The notes: generated from the sequence alone by a model not told the origin. A stretch of DNA of 64,000 nt from Hymenopus coronatus (GCA_030762935.1 CM060881.1:104446501-104510500), one strand, 5' to 3'. Shown: positions 10,950 to 22,831, counted from the stretch's first letter. A program made the numbers and translations.

Positions 10950-11990
10950 TTGAGTTAAATTAGTCTGTGTAGCTCAAACGTAAGGGCCAAGAAGCCACCT
11001 GATTCAGCAGTTGTAAACAAACAGAGAGTCAAAGTGTACGGGCTGTGCCTCTCAAACCTATCCTACCGGATACGCTCCAAACAGGGGTTAATAACTTCGT
11101 AACGATGCTTGACAAAAAACGTTCCCCTTTGCGATATAATTGCAGAAGAGCTGAAACATAACGTATACTCATTTGAAAATAGAGTACGCTGAGTCTATTA
11201 AGTCAGTAGTTATATTTCCTAAGTGCTTAGTACTGCATTAATTTGCATTCATTCGCTACAAGATCTATACTGTCAGGCGACATTTAATAAATAATTTAAT
11301 TTAAAAAAAATTGGTCACATCGTCGCACGAATCAGAAGACCCATGCTCTTTGGTAAAAGCTTAACTCACCTATTATATACACAACATTGTAAACGACACT
11401 ATATTAACACACGCACACTCTGACATTATACATCCACATTCTCACAAATAAAGGTGTTAAAACAAAACATGTCTGGAAAATATTTAGACAAGCAGCTTAT
11501 CCCTTGCACATAAACTTTCATTAAACATGTGCCCAAGCTTGGTTCAATTTCGGTTATTAAGTATCAGGATGCTGTGATTCGTCTGTTGGAAACCAAAAAT
11601 ACTTGAGATAATACTATTTTCCTATCATCCTTTATTAGAACACAAGCTGCCAAATTTTACATCCACCTTTCTGGTTGCCCCATAATGGGCAAATCCTCCT
11701 ACCACACCGTCAACGATTTTACGAGCTTTCCATCATCCCAGTCTAAGCCATGCTATTCCTGTCTGTGTCGTACTCAATTTTAAAATATATGTTTCTTATC
11801 CCACCCAATATTAATTTCATTTTGTAGTCTCAATGGTAATTTCTGTCTACATTCACTTTATTTTTTGTTTGCTTATATAAAAGAGCTGTCTTTTGACATT
11901 TTCACGACGCTATATCTAGGTTTGTTGAAGATAAGATATTTGCATCTTCTTTTTCTAATTAACCTCATCTGCGTGGTACTTCAAAGCGGC
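10950..11990. other. Unassigned AT-rich DNA
   Basis: No gene, pol III box or recognised element found. Confidence 0.45.
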
Positions 11991-11999
11991 TGCCTCGGG

Positions 12000-12235
12000 T
12001 CAGAGGAACCACGCTCTCTGGATTACTGAAATATAAGTATGAGTGATCAGCCCGAGATAGGAATGATGTTGAAAGAAGGAAAGGAAATGAAGAAATGGAG
12101 AACAGAAAAATCCGTCTGCAAGCAAGGAAAACCGCGAGGCAAGCTTTCGTTGGGCTAGCCTCAAGGGATTTAAATCCACCACCTCCTAAATGTAAGCCAC
12201 AGCATTACAGGCTTAGCCATGCTGCTGGTGTGCAA
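12000..12235 (-). repeat. tRNA-derived SINE, family S6
   Basis: Minus-strand head: CAGCATGGCTAAGCCTGTAA (A-box-like), then GGTGGATTTAAATCCCTTGA (B-box). The body includes TCGGGCTGATCACTCATAC, which has a counterpart in 30,195-30,405. Non-coding. Confidence 0.5.
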
Positions 12236-12324
12236 AAGGGAAACATGAAACAAAGGTCGTGTTTGGCTTAATGAACACTTGCAACTTGTATGTTTCTTAA
12301 ACATCTGATACCATTCACATGACT

Positions 12325-12945
12325 TTCTCTACCTGTTCTTCCACCTGCTTCATGTTAAACATTGGCAGATATGAACTTATTACATAATTCCTTCTAAGAG
12401 GAAGAAAAATAAGTGAATACTCTAGGCCAAAGTGATAGAAAAATCTTTCAAAAGCTATCGCTATTCAATTTATATTACAAGTGTGTTCTCTTTGATTCCT
12501 GAAGAGTAAAATAAAAGAAAACCAAATAACAACTTCCTGTTTGAGAAACGTATTAAGTATTGTAAAATAGAGAAAGTGATAGGTCATAATTAAATGTATT
12601 GGCTTTGCAAAAGTCATTTCGTTTGAGGTGGACTTAATGGCTATTTCCAAAAAGTTCAAAATTACATTTTATTTGTCATGCAGCTGTTTTTAATATACGG
12701 TGTTTTAATCAAATTCGTTAGAGACGTTTTTGAGAAAATCAAAATGTTTGTAAATAATTCAATGTAAATGTTGCTTTGGGGTGGAAGTTTTCGTCATTTC
12801 TTGAGAATCTTCGTGGAAGCTGCTGAATTTAAAATGAATTTTTTTTATTTAATCAAATTTTTGTTTTTCAGTTATGCTGTTCACAGACACAGGCGCGCGC
12901 GCACGCGCCAACCCATATACACACACAGTACCTCTTTCTATTTTT
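12325..12945 (+). repeat. Family A repeat, 3'-truncated
   Basis: Begins at CCATTCACATGACTTTCTCT, lacks some internal sequence and stops after the CA-rich block (GTTCACAGACACAGGCGCGC). Sub-family marker AGAGTAAAATAAAAGAAAAC present near 12,505. Confidence 0.7.
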
Positions 12946-12959
12946 TATATTTATTTAAA

Positions 12960-13230
12960 TAAGGGCTAAGTCCGGAGTCATATTTCATATTTTCAATTAT
13001 AAAATAAACTGCATTTGCTTTGGTAGTATCCATTATGATAAAAGCCATGATATATAGTGAAGCAATCATGTGTACAAGTCCACTATTGACAATTCCTCCA
13101 CTACTTTTGATGTCAGTCTCTAGCAGATTTGCAGATTTTCTTTCCTTTTTAAATAGAATCTGTATAGCTATAAATTAATACTGTAAGTATTTAATATGTT
13201 TAATTGATAGTTCTTTTTTTTGTTTAACTT
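12960..13230. other. Unassigned AT-rich DNA
   Basis: Nothing recognised. Confidence 0.4.
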
Positions 13231-13232
13231 AA

Positions 13233-13447
13233 CGTTCTTTAACCTGGTTGGTCATATCGAACGATGAATGAAATTGGTGAAATGATGCTCAAATTGTCTC
13301 GAGGTCCATAGAGCTTAACGTTACTCGATATTCGTCTTCTCAGAATAAGGGAAAACCCCGAGTAACTCACCCTAAGCGAGATTCGAACTCACGACCTGTT
13401 GTTGAATGTGAGCCAAACACGCTACCGCCACACTGCCCAGGTGGGCC
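13233..13447 (-). repeat. tRNA-derived SINE, family S1 (best copy)
   Basis: On the minus strand: head CTGGGCAGTGTGGCGGTAGC (A-box), GTGAGTTCGAATCTCGCTTA (B-box), then GGGTGAGTTACTCGGGGTTT, TTATTCTGAGAAGACGAAT and GACCAACCAGGTTAAAGAAC. Intact pol III promoter boxes make it the reference for S1. Confidence 0.75.
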
Positions 13448-13655
13448 CCTTTTTTCTTTTGTTTTACTCCTGTGTTACAAAGAGAATTGCAATCATATAA
13501 CAACCGACATTTAAGGAATGTGGATATCGTTTTAACCTAATGCATTCCCTTATTCCTCTTATATTTAAGGGAACTAAGTAATAAGACATGTTGATCTCAA
13601 TTGCCATGAAGAAGAGAAGAATAAGAATAATTTATAAGAATAATTAGAGAATATA
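13448..13655 (-). repeat. Family A repeat, 5' part
   Basis: Minus-strand match to the first quarter: TATTTAAGGGAACTAAGTAA, AATAAGACATGTTGATCTCA. Abuts the S1 SINE on one side and the next minus copy on the other. Confidence 0.6.
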
Positions 13656-13659
13656 TTTT

Positions 13660-13776
13660 TACCACTTTCTTCCTGTTTACCTGCAGTAAGTAAAGAAGTA
13701 TTTAATCCATCTAAATTTATACACCGTAATTCAGTTCTTGAGGTCCCCTTAATAAGAAAGACCAATTTTAGAAAAG

Positions 13777-13837
<61 letters not shown>

Positions 13838-13852
13838 CCATATAACTCAAAA
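13660..13852 (-). repeat. Family A repeat, 3' part with expanded (GT)n
   Basis: Starts with a degraded terminal hairpin (ACTTTCTTCCTGTTTACCTG), then TTGAGGTCCCCTTAATAAG and TTTTAGAAAAGCTGTGTGTG. The CA tract has expanded to a GT microsatellite at 13,778-13,834 and the copy resumes as GAGCCATATAACTCAAAAAA. Confidence 0.6.
13778..13834. repeat. (GT)n microsatellite
   Basis: Pure GT run sitting exactly at the CA-tract position of a minus-strand Family A copy. Confidence 0.95.
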
Positions 13853-13857
13853 AAGAT

Positions 13858-14690
13858 CTGAGTGTTCCATTCACTTGGCTTTCTCTACATCTCTGCAACA
13901 AATTATTGTTAAAAAGCTTATGCTTCTACATACTTCATGCTATTCGCGAAAAAATTAGCAGAAACAGTCTTATTACTTGCTTCCTTGCTAGTAGAGGCGA
14001 AATAAGGGAGAACCATAGATTAAAGTGACAGTCAAAAGCTGGTTGCTATGTGACTGAAGTTCCTTTGTTTTTATGGACACGAGTTGACAAATTCCTGTAC
14101 GAGAAAAGTACCAGTTTTTCAAAGCTGAAATTAAAAACAAGAAATATCTTAAAAACGAACCAACTCCACGAAAAAATGTATATAACATAAATTGTGTGTT
14201 TTAATGTACTCTACCTTTTCTGTATGGTAAGATTTTGCCCATGCCTTACGGTTTAGAAGTTATGCAAAATTCCGTCAAATTCCTCTAGAATAAAGCAGTC
14301 TTTAGAGCCTATTCCTAGAAAATTCAAGATATACATTTTATTTTTCCTGTAAATATCTCTAATATATGACATTTTCATCAAAATCGTTACAGTCATTTTT
14401 GAGAAAATCCAAATTTGCGAAAAAAGTGCCAGGTAAAGGGTAGTTGGGGGGTGGGTGATTTTCTTGAAAATCTTCTTGTCGCATCCTTGGAAGATACCAA
14501 ACCTAAATACCACTTTTGGTTTTTAACGGTCTTTTCGTTTTTGAGCTATGCTGCCCAAAGACACACACACACGGACATGTTTCTAAAATGTTTTTTTTTT
14601 TTGGATTCAGGGGATCTCAAAACATCGAATTTTTGGGTGCTATACAGTACCTTCTCTACACACTATGTACAAAGCACGTATAGATAAAGT
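13858..14690 (+). repeat. Family A repeat, near full length
   Basis: Complete order from TGTTCCATTCACTTGGCTTT to CTATGTACAAAGCACGTATA and GATAAAGT. Sub-family marker GAGTTGACAAATTCC. A small deletion near 14,620 joins CAAAACAT directly to CGAATTTTTGGG. Confidence 0.8.
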
Positions 14691-14694
14691 AATG

Positions 14695-14940
14695 AAAGCA
14701 CCGCTAAATACAAAACTAGACATTTAAGTTCAGCATTTTCCAAAAGCTCAATTATTTTAAAGAAAATATCGTCTCAAATTTCAATTACACAGGATTACTT
14801 TTCGTTGTTCCATTATTTTTACAAAAATGGCTAAATTATTTTATTCAAATAGAAAATATGTAAGATATTCAACATGCCAATTAAAATGTCTATATAGTAA
14901 TTTCTAGGAATAGCCTACGACATCTTCACTTTGAATATCT
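14695..14940 (-). repeat. Family A internal fragments
   Basis: Minus-strand pieces: CATTTAAGTTCAGCATTTTC at 14,720 and TTTCTAGGAATAGCCTACGA with a following CATCTTCACTTTGAAT near 14,905. Confidence 0.45.
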
Positions 14941-15069
14941 TCGAAACCCTTAATAAATTGTAAAACATGAGCTAAATTTTACTATGTAAAAAGTAGCTAT
15001 ATCGCGTTATGATACGCAATTTATGTTATATAATCTACCTGAACAGTAAATTCGTTGTTCGTTTGTTAT

Positions 15070-15165
15070 TTTCTTTACTTTGTAAAGAACGTAGTAGGTT
15101 ATTCCACCCATAACTTCGGCTCCGGACTGCACCGGAAATACACATTTTATGGGCACTTGAATAAA
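15070..15165 (-). repeat. Family A 3'-end fragment
   Basis: TTATTCCACCCATAACTTCG and GCACCGGAAATACACATTTT match the minus strand of the family terminus. Confidence 0.5.
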
Positions 15166-15190
15166 ATAGTTTAAAAAGAAAAGGCATGTT

Positions 15191-15992
15191 TTACTTTCAT
15201 TTCCACATACCTATAATTTAAAAAACGTTGCATTCTACTCAAAAATTTGATACCGAGATTTCACTGGAAATACAGATTTTGGGATCTCCTGTATCCCAAA
15301 GAATGATTTTTAGAAAAATGTCCGTGTGTCTCTGAACAACATAGTTAAAAAAGACAGTTAAACACCAAACTTGATGTGTAAGTTCAGCATCCATGAATAC
15401 GGAAGGTTTTAAATAAATCCCCATACAAGCTATCCTTCGAAAAGTTTGGTTATTTCAAAAATTACTCATCACAATTTTGACTAAAACACCAAATGTTTAA
15501 AATAATTTTGTAACAAAATTTATATTTTGAATTTTCTGGGATTAGCCTCTAGCCCACAGTTCATTCTGGAAGACTTTTTCATAACTCGTAAACCCTAATC
15601 GATGCGCAAATATGTAGATTCCGTTAAACGAAGTAATTTATATCCTGTACATATTTATGAGAGGTTACTTTTTCCAAGATATTGTATTATATATGTTTAA
15701 TCTTCCAATACTTAGAATTTTCTAAAATAGGAAGTCGTTATTCGTTTTATTTTTATCCTGATCAAGCAAGAAGAACAGAATTTTAAATTCATCCCTTGGC
15801 AAACACTTTTTAAAACTTTAGCTATTGTTTAGCCTAATGAATTCTCTTATTTTCCATACATCTTCAAGGAAATAAGATAAACCCATTTCTGATAATGCTT
15901 ATTTTGATCAGCATAAAGTAGATAGAAACCTACATTTTTCTAAGAATACTTTGCGGCAGAATAAGTTGAGGTCCTGTGAATGGAACATTGCA
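15191..15992 (-). repeat. Family A repeat, near full length, diverged
   Basis: Runs from a degraded hairpin (TTACTTTCATTTCCACATAC) through GATACCGAGATTTCACTGGA, TTTCTGGGATTAGCCTCTAG and GATCAGCATAAAGTAGATAG to TGTGAATGGAACATTGCAT. It directly abuts the next minus copy. Confidence 0.75.
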
Positions 15993-15999
15993 TTTTTAT

Positions 16000-16632
16000 A
16001 AAATTACTCCTGTGTTTATGTGTGTGTCTCAGTATAACTCAAAAATGAAGTTCAGTATTTTCCATAAATAGTTACGAATATTTTCAATTAAATCCCCACT
16101 CCAATGTACACTTTAGATGGAAAAGTCTTCGAACTTTCAATCTTTTCTCAAAGATGTGTAACGATTTTTAATAAAATTCCATATATTAAAGATATTTAAA
16201 TAATAAATAGAATTTATATCTTGAATTTTCTGGTAATAGCCTCTGAGACCCTCTTCATTCTGGATAACTTTTATATAACTGATAAACAATAAGAGACAGG
16301 AAAAATATTGGTGCACAAAAATGGAGATCTGTTCAAAACATACAAAGTATGCCTAATACAGTTTTGTGGGCGAGTGTACCATTCCTAAATATGCCTTGTT
16401 ATTGATATAAATATTACTATACTTGCACTTTTCTCAAATGGGAAATTTTAATTTCTGTTTTTACTCCTGACCATGCAAAAACAGCCGAAATTAAAGACAT
16501 CATTTAGCGACCAGATGTTGAAAGATTCGGCTATCGCTTTGGCCTAGTGTATTCTCTTAATTTCACTTGTACTTATTATCAAATAAATAATAACACTATT
16601 CATTTTAATGTTTATCTTGATTAGCTAATCTC
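16000..16632 (-). repeat. Family A repeat, partial
   Basis: Minus copy lacking the last ~150 bp of the family. Blocks: GAATTTATATCTTGAATTTT, GTAATAGCCTCTGAGACCCT, TTTTAATGTTTATCTTGATT. Confidence 0.7.
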
Positions 16633-16639
16633 CAGTTAA

Positions 16640-18030
16640 CCTCAGCGCCAATTAGCTCGAATTACCGAGATTCTAGCTATTTTATCATTAGACCATGGAT
16701 GTAAAAAAAGTCCTAAATTTCAGAGCATCTATGACATGATCTTAAAGTTGGCAAAATGTAAATAGTCACGTAGTATGATAAATTTCGGAAACAGCTAAAG
16801 CAGTTGACGCTAGACAACTAGTGAGTTTGTTCAAATTGTGTAGCTTAATACTTATTTCAACTGAAAATTGATCAAAAAGTTCAAAAAACTATTTTTTTTG
16901 CCTAATTACATAATATATTGATTGCAGTTCAATTTCCTGTTGTTTTTATTACCATGTGGCGCTTAAAACCGTATCACGTGATGATTAAAGTGGATGACTG
17001 TAAATGGGTGTGGTACTTTAACCTTTTCACTATGGTAAAAAATTGATAAAAATCCGAAATTTGATTTTCACAAATAGCATTTGGCCTTAAATGTCTATTT
17101 CAAGTTGAAAATAAAATAATATGCATTAATAGCTAAAAAAGTGAGTATAGTAATGTGTTTTAAAATTTACAAAAGCATATTTCCGGCCATGAAATAGAGA
17201 CTGTTTTGGCGGCAGAGTGCAGCTTGACTTACATATTAATCAGAATTTGTGTAAACAGTCCGTGAGAGTTGACAGATGTTCATTGTTTAAAAATTGCTGC
17301 AGCAGAAAATGAAATTCTAAGACCTATTTTCTCGTGTTTTTATTTTTCAGCGTTTTCAAAACTTCAAATTATTCCGCACGATGCAGTTTTCAAAACAGAA
17401 GCTTGAAAATATTTATGCTTAGATAAAAATAGTACAAAAGAAAATTGACGAGATGTTTTTTTCTAATATCACCAATGCTCTTGTAATTAAATAATAAACT
17501 TCAATGCCAATTAATAAAACTTCAATCAAGTAATTTTTTCTCCTAAACCAAAAGTAAAATAAAAAAATCATATCATCAATTTAATAATACTGCATTAGTA
17601 AAAGTGCAAAGTTTTATATTTCTGTAATTGGAATTTCATCGTGTGGAATGATTTAATTAAATGTCAATAAAATGCTATAAATATGTTAATATCAGAGGGA
17701 CTATTTTAAATAAAACTCTGAAAATTAGCATGTAAACTATTCTTAATACTGCAATTGCTGTATTAAAGCTTCAAATCAATCCAAGAAAAATGGCAGATTT
17801 TAGGTTATTTAGAGATGGGTATTCTTAATACACTGACAGGCAGAAACACGTTCTTTTGGGGGGGGGGGATTACATCTATTTGATTCGGGGATTTCAAATC
17901 GTACGAGTTTCTATGGAACTCAGTAAGAATTGAAAAAATGCCCTAGAGTGTTTCGTAATTGATCAAATTCGTTTTGAATAGGCATCCTCAAAACATGTAC
18001 ATTAGATGGACCAAGAATTTTAAACCTCAC
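16640..18030. other. Unassigned AT-rich DNA
   Basis: About 1.4 kb with no gene or recognised mobile element. Holds a 10-bp G-run near 17,858. Confidence 0.5.
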
Positions 18031-18034
18031 CTTG

Positions 18035-18872
18035 ATAAAAATGTCACGTGTTCCATTCGCATGACTTTCTCTAGCTATTCTGCAACATATTGTTCTTATT
18101 AAAGCTGGTCCTGCACTCTGCTACGTACCAAACAAGATAAATATTAGCATCTATTGTCTTTGTTACTTGCTTCTTGTAAGCAGAAGGGAAATAAGTGAAT
18201 GCCCTATGCTAAAACATGGTCAACTGTTTTAAAAGCTGTTGCTATGTGATTGAAAAGCCGTTTGTTTGCATTGCCAGAAGTTGACAAGTACCCGTATGAG
18301 AAAAGTATTTTAAAACTGAAATGAATAACAAGAAATATCTTGGAAATCGTCAACTCCTCGGAAAATAGCATATGTCGTATATTGTGTGTTTTAACGAGAT
18401 CTGCACTTCTTACAGTTAACCAATTGTGCAAAATTCAACAAAATCCATCCAGAATAAGAGGCTTTTAAGGGCTGTCCCCAAAAAATTTAAAATATAAAAT
18501 TTTATTTGTATTGTAAATATATTTAATATAGAGAATTTTAATCAAAATTCTTAGAGCCTTTTTGAAAAAATAAAAAATTTCGAAATGTTGTCCATATAAA
18601 GTGTAGTTTGGGGTAGAGGGATTTTCCTTTGTAACTTCGTGTCGCACACTAGTAGCTACAAAACTAAATAAAAAGTGGGTATTTTATAGACGTTCCGTTT
18701 TTAAATGATCGTGTTCTAGGCTCACTGGCACACATACACCCCGAATCTTTTTCTAAATTTGTTGTTGGATACAGGCGGTCCTAAAACGTGCATTTCCGGC
18801 GAAATTTCACTATCGAATGTTTGGAGTGCAGCTCCTTCTCTGTCTATGTACCATGTACTATATAGAGAAAAT
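18035..18872 (+). repeat. Family A repeat, near full length
   Basis: GTGTTCCATTCGCATGACTT at the start, terminal CCATGTACTATATAGAGAAA at the end. Internal blocks in order. Confidence 0.8.
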
Positions 18873-19033
18873 AAAATCCATGGGATTCAATTTTTGGCAA
18901 TAAAGCAGGCAATGGATCCCCTAACCAGCCCATCTGTTCGCATACTGATTATTGAGATGTAGGAAAAGTATCAGAGTACAACGAGGTGGAGTTTCATTAT
19001 GCATAAATCACATTCGTTATATGACTGTAAAAA

Positions 19034-19464
19034 TACGAGGGTGGTCTGATAGTGAAAAACGACAAATCATGCTTTCAAAGTAGTTTTATTTTTCAACATA
19101 ATCTCCTCTAATATCAATACATTTTGTCCAGCGGTGTCTTTAACGATTTCACTACAACGTTTAAAATCGGCCGCCCATTTCTTCACAGTGAAAACTGTAG
19201 GTGAAGAGTCACCATACACATTTGCAATCCGCAAAATTTCTGCAGGTGTTTAACCTTCCTTTACGAAGAATTTTATCACAGCACGATACTCAAATTTCTC
19301 CATTTTCAAAGCAATGCGCACCTCCACTGCTTCAAACAACTGACTACAGACAACTATTGCTTGGAAAGATTGTAATTTTATATAAGATCTATTAACATGT
19401 GTACCAACGTAAGGAAAAAAAGCATGCAAGTAGTGCCGTGATCTCTTTTCAGACCACCCTCGTA
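19034..19464 (-). mobile_element. Internally deleted mariner (427 bp) with both ends
   Basis: Terminal inverted repeats CGAGGGTGGTCTGATAGT (19,036) and TTTTCAGACCACCCTCG (ending 19,462) are flanked by TA target duplications at 19,034-19,035 and 19,463-19,464. Minus-strand ATG at 19,303 opens a mariner transposase start (MEKFEYRAVIKFFVKEG, a stop, then TPAEI and DSSPTVFTVKKWAADFKR). A deletion of most of the catalytic domain joins this to the C-terminal end RWTKCIDIRGDYVEK plus stop, in another frame. It cannot encode transposase but keeps both ends, so a MITE-like passenger. Confidence 0.8.
19070..19303 (-). pseudogene. Truncated mariner transposase ORF
   Basis: Coordinates are written start codon first (minus strand). 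N-terminal DNA-binding segment and extreme C-terminus only; none of the three catalytic aspartates remain. See the element entry. Confidence 0.7.
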
Positions 19465-19814
19465 CATCAATAAGTAAATAAAGCAAGTAATAAAACGTAT
19501 AGATACACATTTCCAGGAAGAGGTTGGCGAAAGAAATAAGAGTAATAAGAGGGTTATGAATTATTCCTCTTCAACAGAGGTTGAACCGTTAGTTTACAAC
19601 TACATAGACGTTATTGTAGAATCAGCCTCAGAGTGATTAGTATAAATGTTAGAATGGCAAGAAATGAATATGCTAATAAATACACATTGCTTTAACATGT
19701 ACCTCTTGGGTGGAAGTAAGCCCATTTAATCCTTGCGTCCGTTGAAGGTTATTCTGGTACAGATTTCTTGGAGAGTTTTCAAGGCGGTGATGTGATTAAC
19801 GCCTTCCCTTTTCG

Positions 19815-20300
19815 CATCTTTAGTACGTATGTACAATGTACATAGTAGCTAAATAAAATTTGCATTCCACCCAAAACTCGATACCATGATTTCACCGGAA
19901 ATACAAAAAAGTATTGTTAGAAAAAGGTCCGTGTGTATGTGTTTGTCTGTGGATAGCAAGTCCGTTAAATACCAAACGTAATATTTAAGTTCACAATCCT
20001 CCAAGGATTTCACATGAAGATTTTTAGAAATACCTCCCAGCTACCCTTAATATTGAGTATTTTTTGAAATTTTCAATTTTATGAACATGACTCTAATGAT
20101 TTTGTTTGAAATTCTGTATATTAAAATATTTACAAGGTAAGCAAAATGTATGTATATACCACATTTCTTGGGCATAGTTCCTGAATAGTTTCTTCATTCT
20201 AAATGACTTTTACATAGCGGGTAAACCTAAGAGATAAACAAAAACCTACTACAGAAATAACATATATCTCATTAAAACACATACTTTATGTCATTTATTG
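19815..20300 (-). repeat. Family A repeat, 3' half (interrupted by mariner)
   Basis: TGTACAATGTACATAGTAGC, TTTCACCGGAAATACAAAAA, and GCGGGTAAACCTAAGAGATA in minus order up to CATACTTTATGTCATTTATT. Continues at 21,263 after the mariner. Confidence 0.75.
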
Positions 20301-20304
20301 AATA

Positions 20305-21262
20305 AGTCCCCGGCCTCACACAGTTATGACTCCACTAGACGTTAGTATCATATAGTTTAACTCTAGACTAGCTTGTATCCATAGTTACAAGTCAATAGCT
20401 TAATTGGTTTTCGAATGGAGCATTTTAAAAAAGACAACTTTAGAGTTTTCTCGAAAATGGGGTTTTGGAAAACGAACAGTTATTAAATACTTCCATTTGA
20501 AAGGATTAACGCTAAAAGAAATCAAGGAGGAAATGGACAGTCCGTTGGTCTGCGCAAGATGGGTACCGCGTTTGTTGACACCTGAACAAAAGTTGGAAAG
20601 TAAAACAGTTTTTGTTAAGAATTTGGAGCCCTATCCGTAAAAATTCCAGTGCTTATTACCATTGATGAAAGTTGGACACATCAGTACACTCCAAAAAGTA
20701 AATCACAATCAAAATAGTGGATTGCGCCAGGTGAACTAACTCAAAAAGCCAAAGTCAATTTTGTCAGCTAACAAGGTTATGGCGAGTGTTTTTTGGGATG
20801 CACTGGGAATTATTTTTACTGATTACTTGGAAAAGGTAAAAGTATCACTGGTGATTACTGCGGAAGCTTACTGCAACGTTTGAGTGATGAGGTGAAAAGA
20901 AAAAGAATTCATTTGGCAGCCAGAAAAATCTTGCTTTATCACGACAATCCTCCGGTCAAACGTTTAGTCATTGCAATGGGAAAAATGTTTGAATTAAAGT
21001 TGGAATTGCTTGAACAGCCACCCTATTCGCCAGATCTAGCACCCAGTGAATGTTCTCAAACCTCAAACAATTTCTTGGAGGACGAAGTTTTTACAGCAAC
21101 GACGAGGTCATTGATGCGGTAAACAGCTATTTTGGGGACTACAGAGATGGTTTAATTAAATTAGATATGACAAACGTATTAATTAGCCTTTCTGGATATT
21201 ATGTTGAGAAATAAAGCAAAAAGCATTGAGAGGCCCCCAGGTCTTATTAGCCGACCCTAGTA
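20305..21262 (+). mobile_element. Mariner element inserted in Family A
   Basis: Occupies the gap between two halves of a minus Family A copy and holds a transposase pseudogene. The right edge reads GGTCTTATTAGCCGACCCTA with TA at the junction. A matching left inverted repeat was not seen, and about 60 bp of Family A is missing at the left junction, so the left end is probably deleted. Confidence 0.65.
20415..21214 (+). pseudogene. Mariner transposase pseudogene
   Basis: ATG at 20,416 begins MEHFKKDNFRVFSKMG; after frameshifts come VIKYFHLKGLTLKEIKEEMD, then directly ARWVPRLLTPEQKLESK, so part of the helix-turn-helix region is deleted. The catalytic part follows: TIDESWTHQYTPKSKSQSK with the first Asp, LLYHDNPPVK with the second Asp near 20,942, EQPPYSPDLAPSE with a Glu at the third catalytic position (34 residues between), then SNDEVIDAVNSYFGD and SGYYVEK plus stop near 21,214. 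Several frameshifts and stops make it non-functional. Mariners normally carry D,D34D, so the Glu is a change in this copy or its lineage. Confidence 0.85.
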
Positions 21263-21545
21263 CTTAAACCTTTCTCAAACGGGAAATCGACTTCAATTAC
21301 ATCTCTCTTTTGTTACACCCTGGGTTTGGAAAGAAAAACGAATTTCATGACAATCGCATAGTGGCAGTGTATAAAAATTTGACTATCTCTTTCATTTAAT
21401 ATATTCCACTTATAAGGAACTAAATAGTAAGCCAATTTCTGGTAATGCTTATTTTAGTTAACATGATGCAGCTAAAAGAATAATCTTTTGTAAGAATAGT
21501 ATGTTTGCAGAACAAACAAAGAAATCTATGTAATTAGAACACATA
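21263..21545 (-). repeat. Family A repeat, 5' half (after mariner)
   Basis: Resumes with ACTTAAACCTTTCTCAAACG and ends near GAACACATAAGAT. Same copy as 19,815-20,300. Confidence 0.7.
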
Positions 21546-21549
21546 AGAT

Positions 21550-21820
21550 TTTTGGCACTATTTAATGGGATTCATCCACTGTACGAAGAACTTGTTCCTC
21601 AAGCACACAGTGATAAATTTCTCGTGATATCCCAGTATCTGAAACTCTCCTCTGTTTCTCGAAAGCGCTGGCGGAAATGTGCAAACATTTTACACAAGGG
21701 AATATCTCCCAGGATATCTTTCTGTATTAGGTTGCCTACTGCTACCGTATTCCATTCACCAACGAATACAAATTCCTGTAACATGATAAATTTACACTAA
21801 ACATCACAAGAAACATAACA
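21550..21820. other. Unassigned segment
   Basis: Somewhat less AT-rich than its surroundings. Overlapping 60-80 codon frames on both strands have no recognisable motif. Confidence 0.4.
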
Positions 21821-21824
21821 AAAT

Positions 21825-22668
21825 TGATGTGTTCCATTCACATGACCTTCTCTGTATCTCTGCAACAAATTATTCTTAAAAAGCTTATACTTGCATTTAC
21901 TTCATACTAATCTAGATAAAATTAGCAGAAATAGTCTTATTACTTGATTCATTGTAAGTAGAAGTGAAATAAGGCAGTACCATAGATTAAAGTGATAGTC
22001 AAAAGCTGTTTGCTATGTGACTGAAGTTCCCTTGTTGTATAGACAATATGTTGTTCCTGTATGAGAAAAGTAAAAATTTTTCAAAGCTGAAATCAATAAC
22101 AAGGAATATCCCAAAAACGATCAACCCTACGAAAAAAATGTATACGACAAAAATTATGTGTTTTAACGTGATCTACATTTTTTGTGTAGTAAGTTTTTGT
22201 CTATTTCTTATGGTTTACCAATTACGCAAAATTCAGCTAAATTCTCTCAGAATGAAGAGGTCTTTAGAGGCTATTCCCAGAAAATTCAAGATATAAATTG
22301 TATTTGTCTGGTAAACATCTTCAATATTCGATATCTTAATCAAAATCGTTAGAGCCACTTTTAAAGAAATCAAAATTTTCGAAAAAATATCCATGTAAAG
22401 GGTAGTTTGGAGTGGGGGATTTTTCTCAAAATCTTTGTGTCACATCCCTGATAGATACTAAATTTAAATACCAAGTTTGGTATTTCCGGACTTTTCGTTT
22501 TTCAGTTATCGTGTTCACGGACAGACACACATGGACCTTTTTCTGAAAATGCCTTTTTTTTTTTTTTTTTTGATACAGGGGACTTTAAATATATATTTCC
22601 GGTGAACTCTCGGTATCAAATTGTTGGGTGGAGTGCAATACCTATTCTACACTATGTAAAGTAAAAAG
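21825..22668 (+). repeat. Family A repeat, near full length
   Basis: GATGTGTTCCATTCACATGA at the start; CCAAGTTTGGTATTTCCGGA near 22,470; hairpin shortened to CTACACTATGTAAAG at the end. Confidence 0.8.
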
Positions 22669-22831
22669 GAATAAATACCAAATGTGTACGATCCCCTGGC
22701 TGCTGTGCGACTGGTCACAAAAGGAGATGGGAATGCTTTTCTAGCATAGATTATTCCCTAATCTTCTCAGAGTCGGAGACTGAATGTGTATATGTTTATG
22801 TGTATTTAATGTAATGAATAGAATATCAAAA

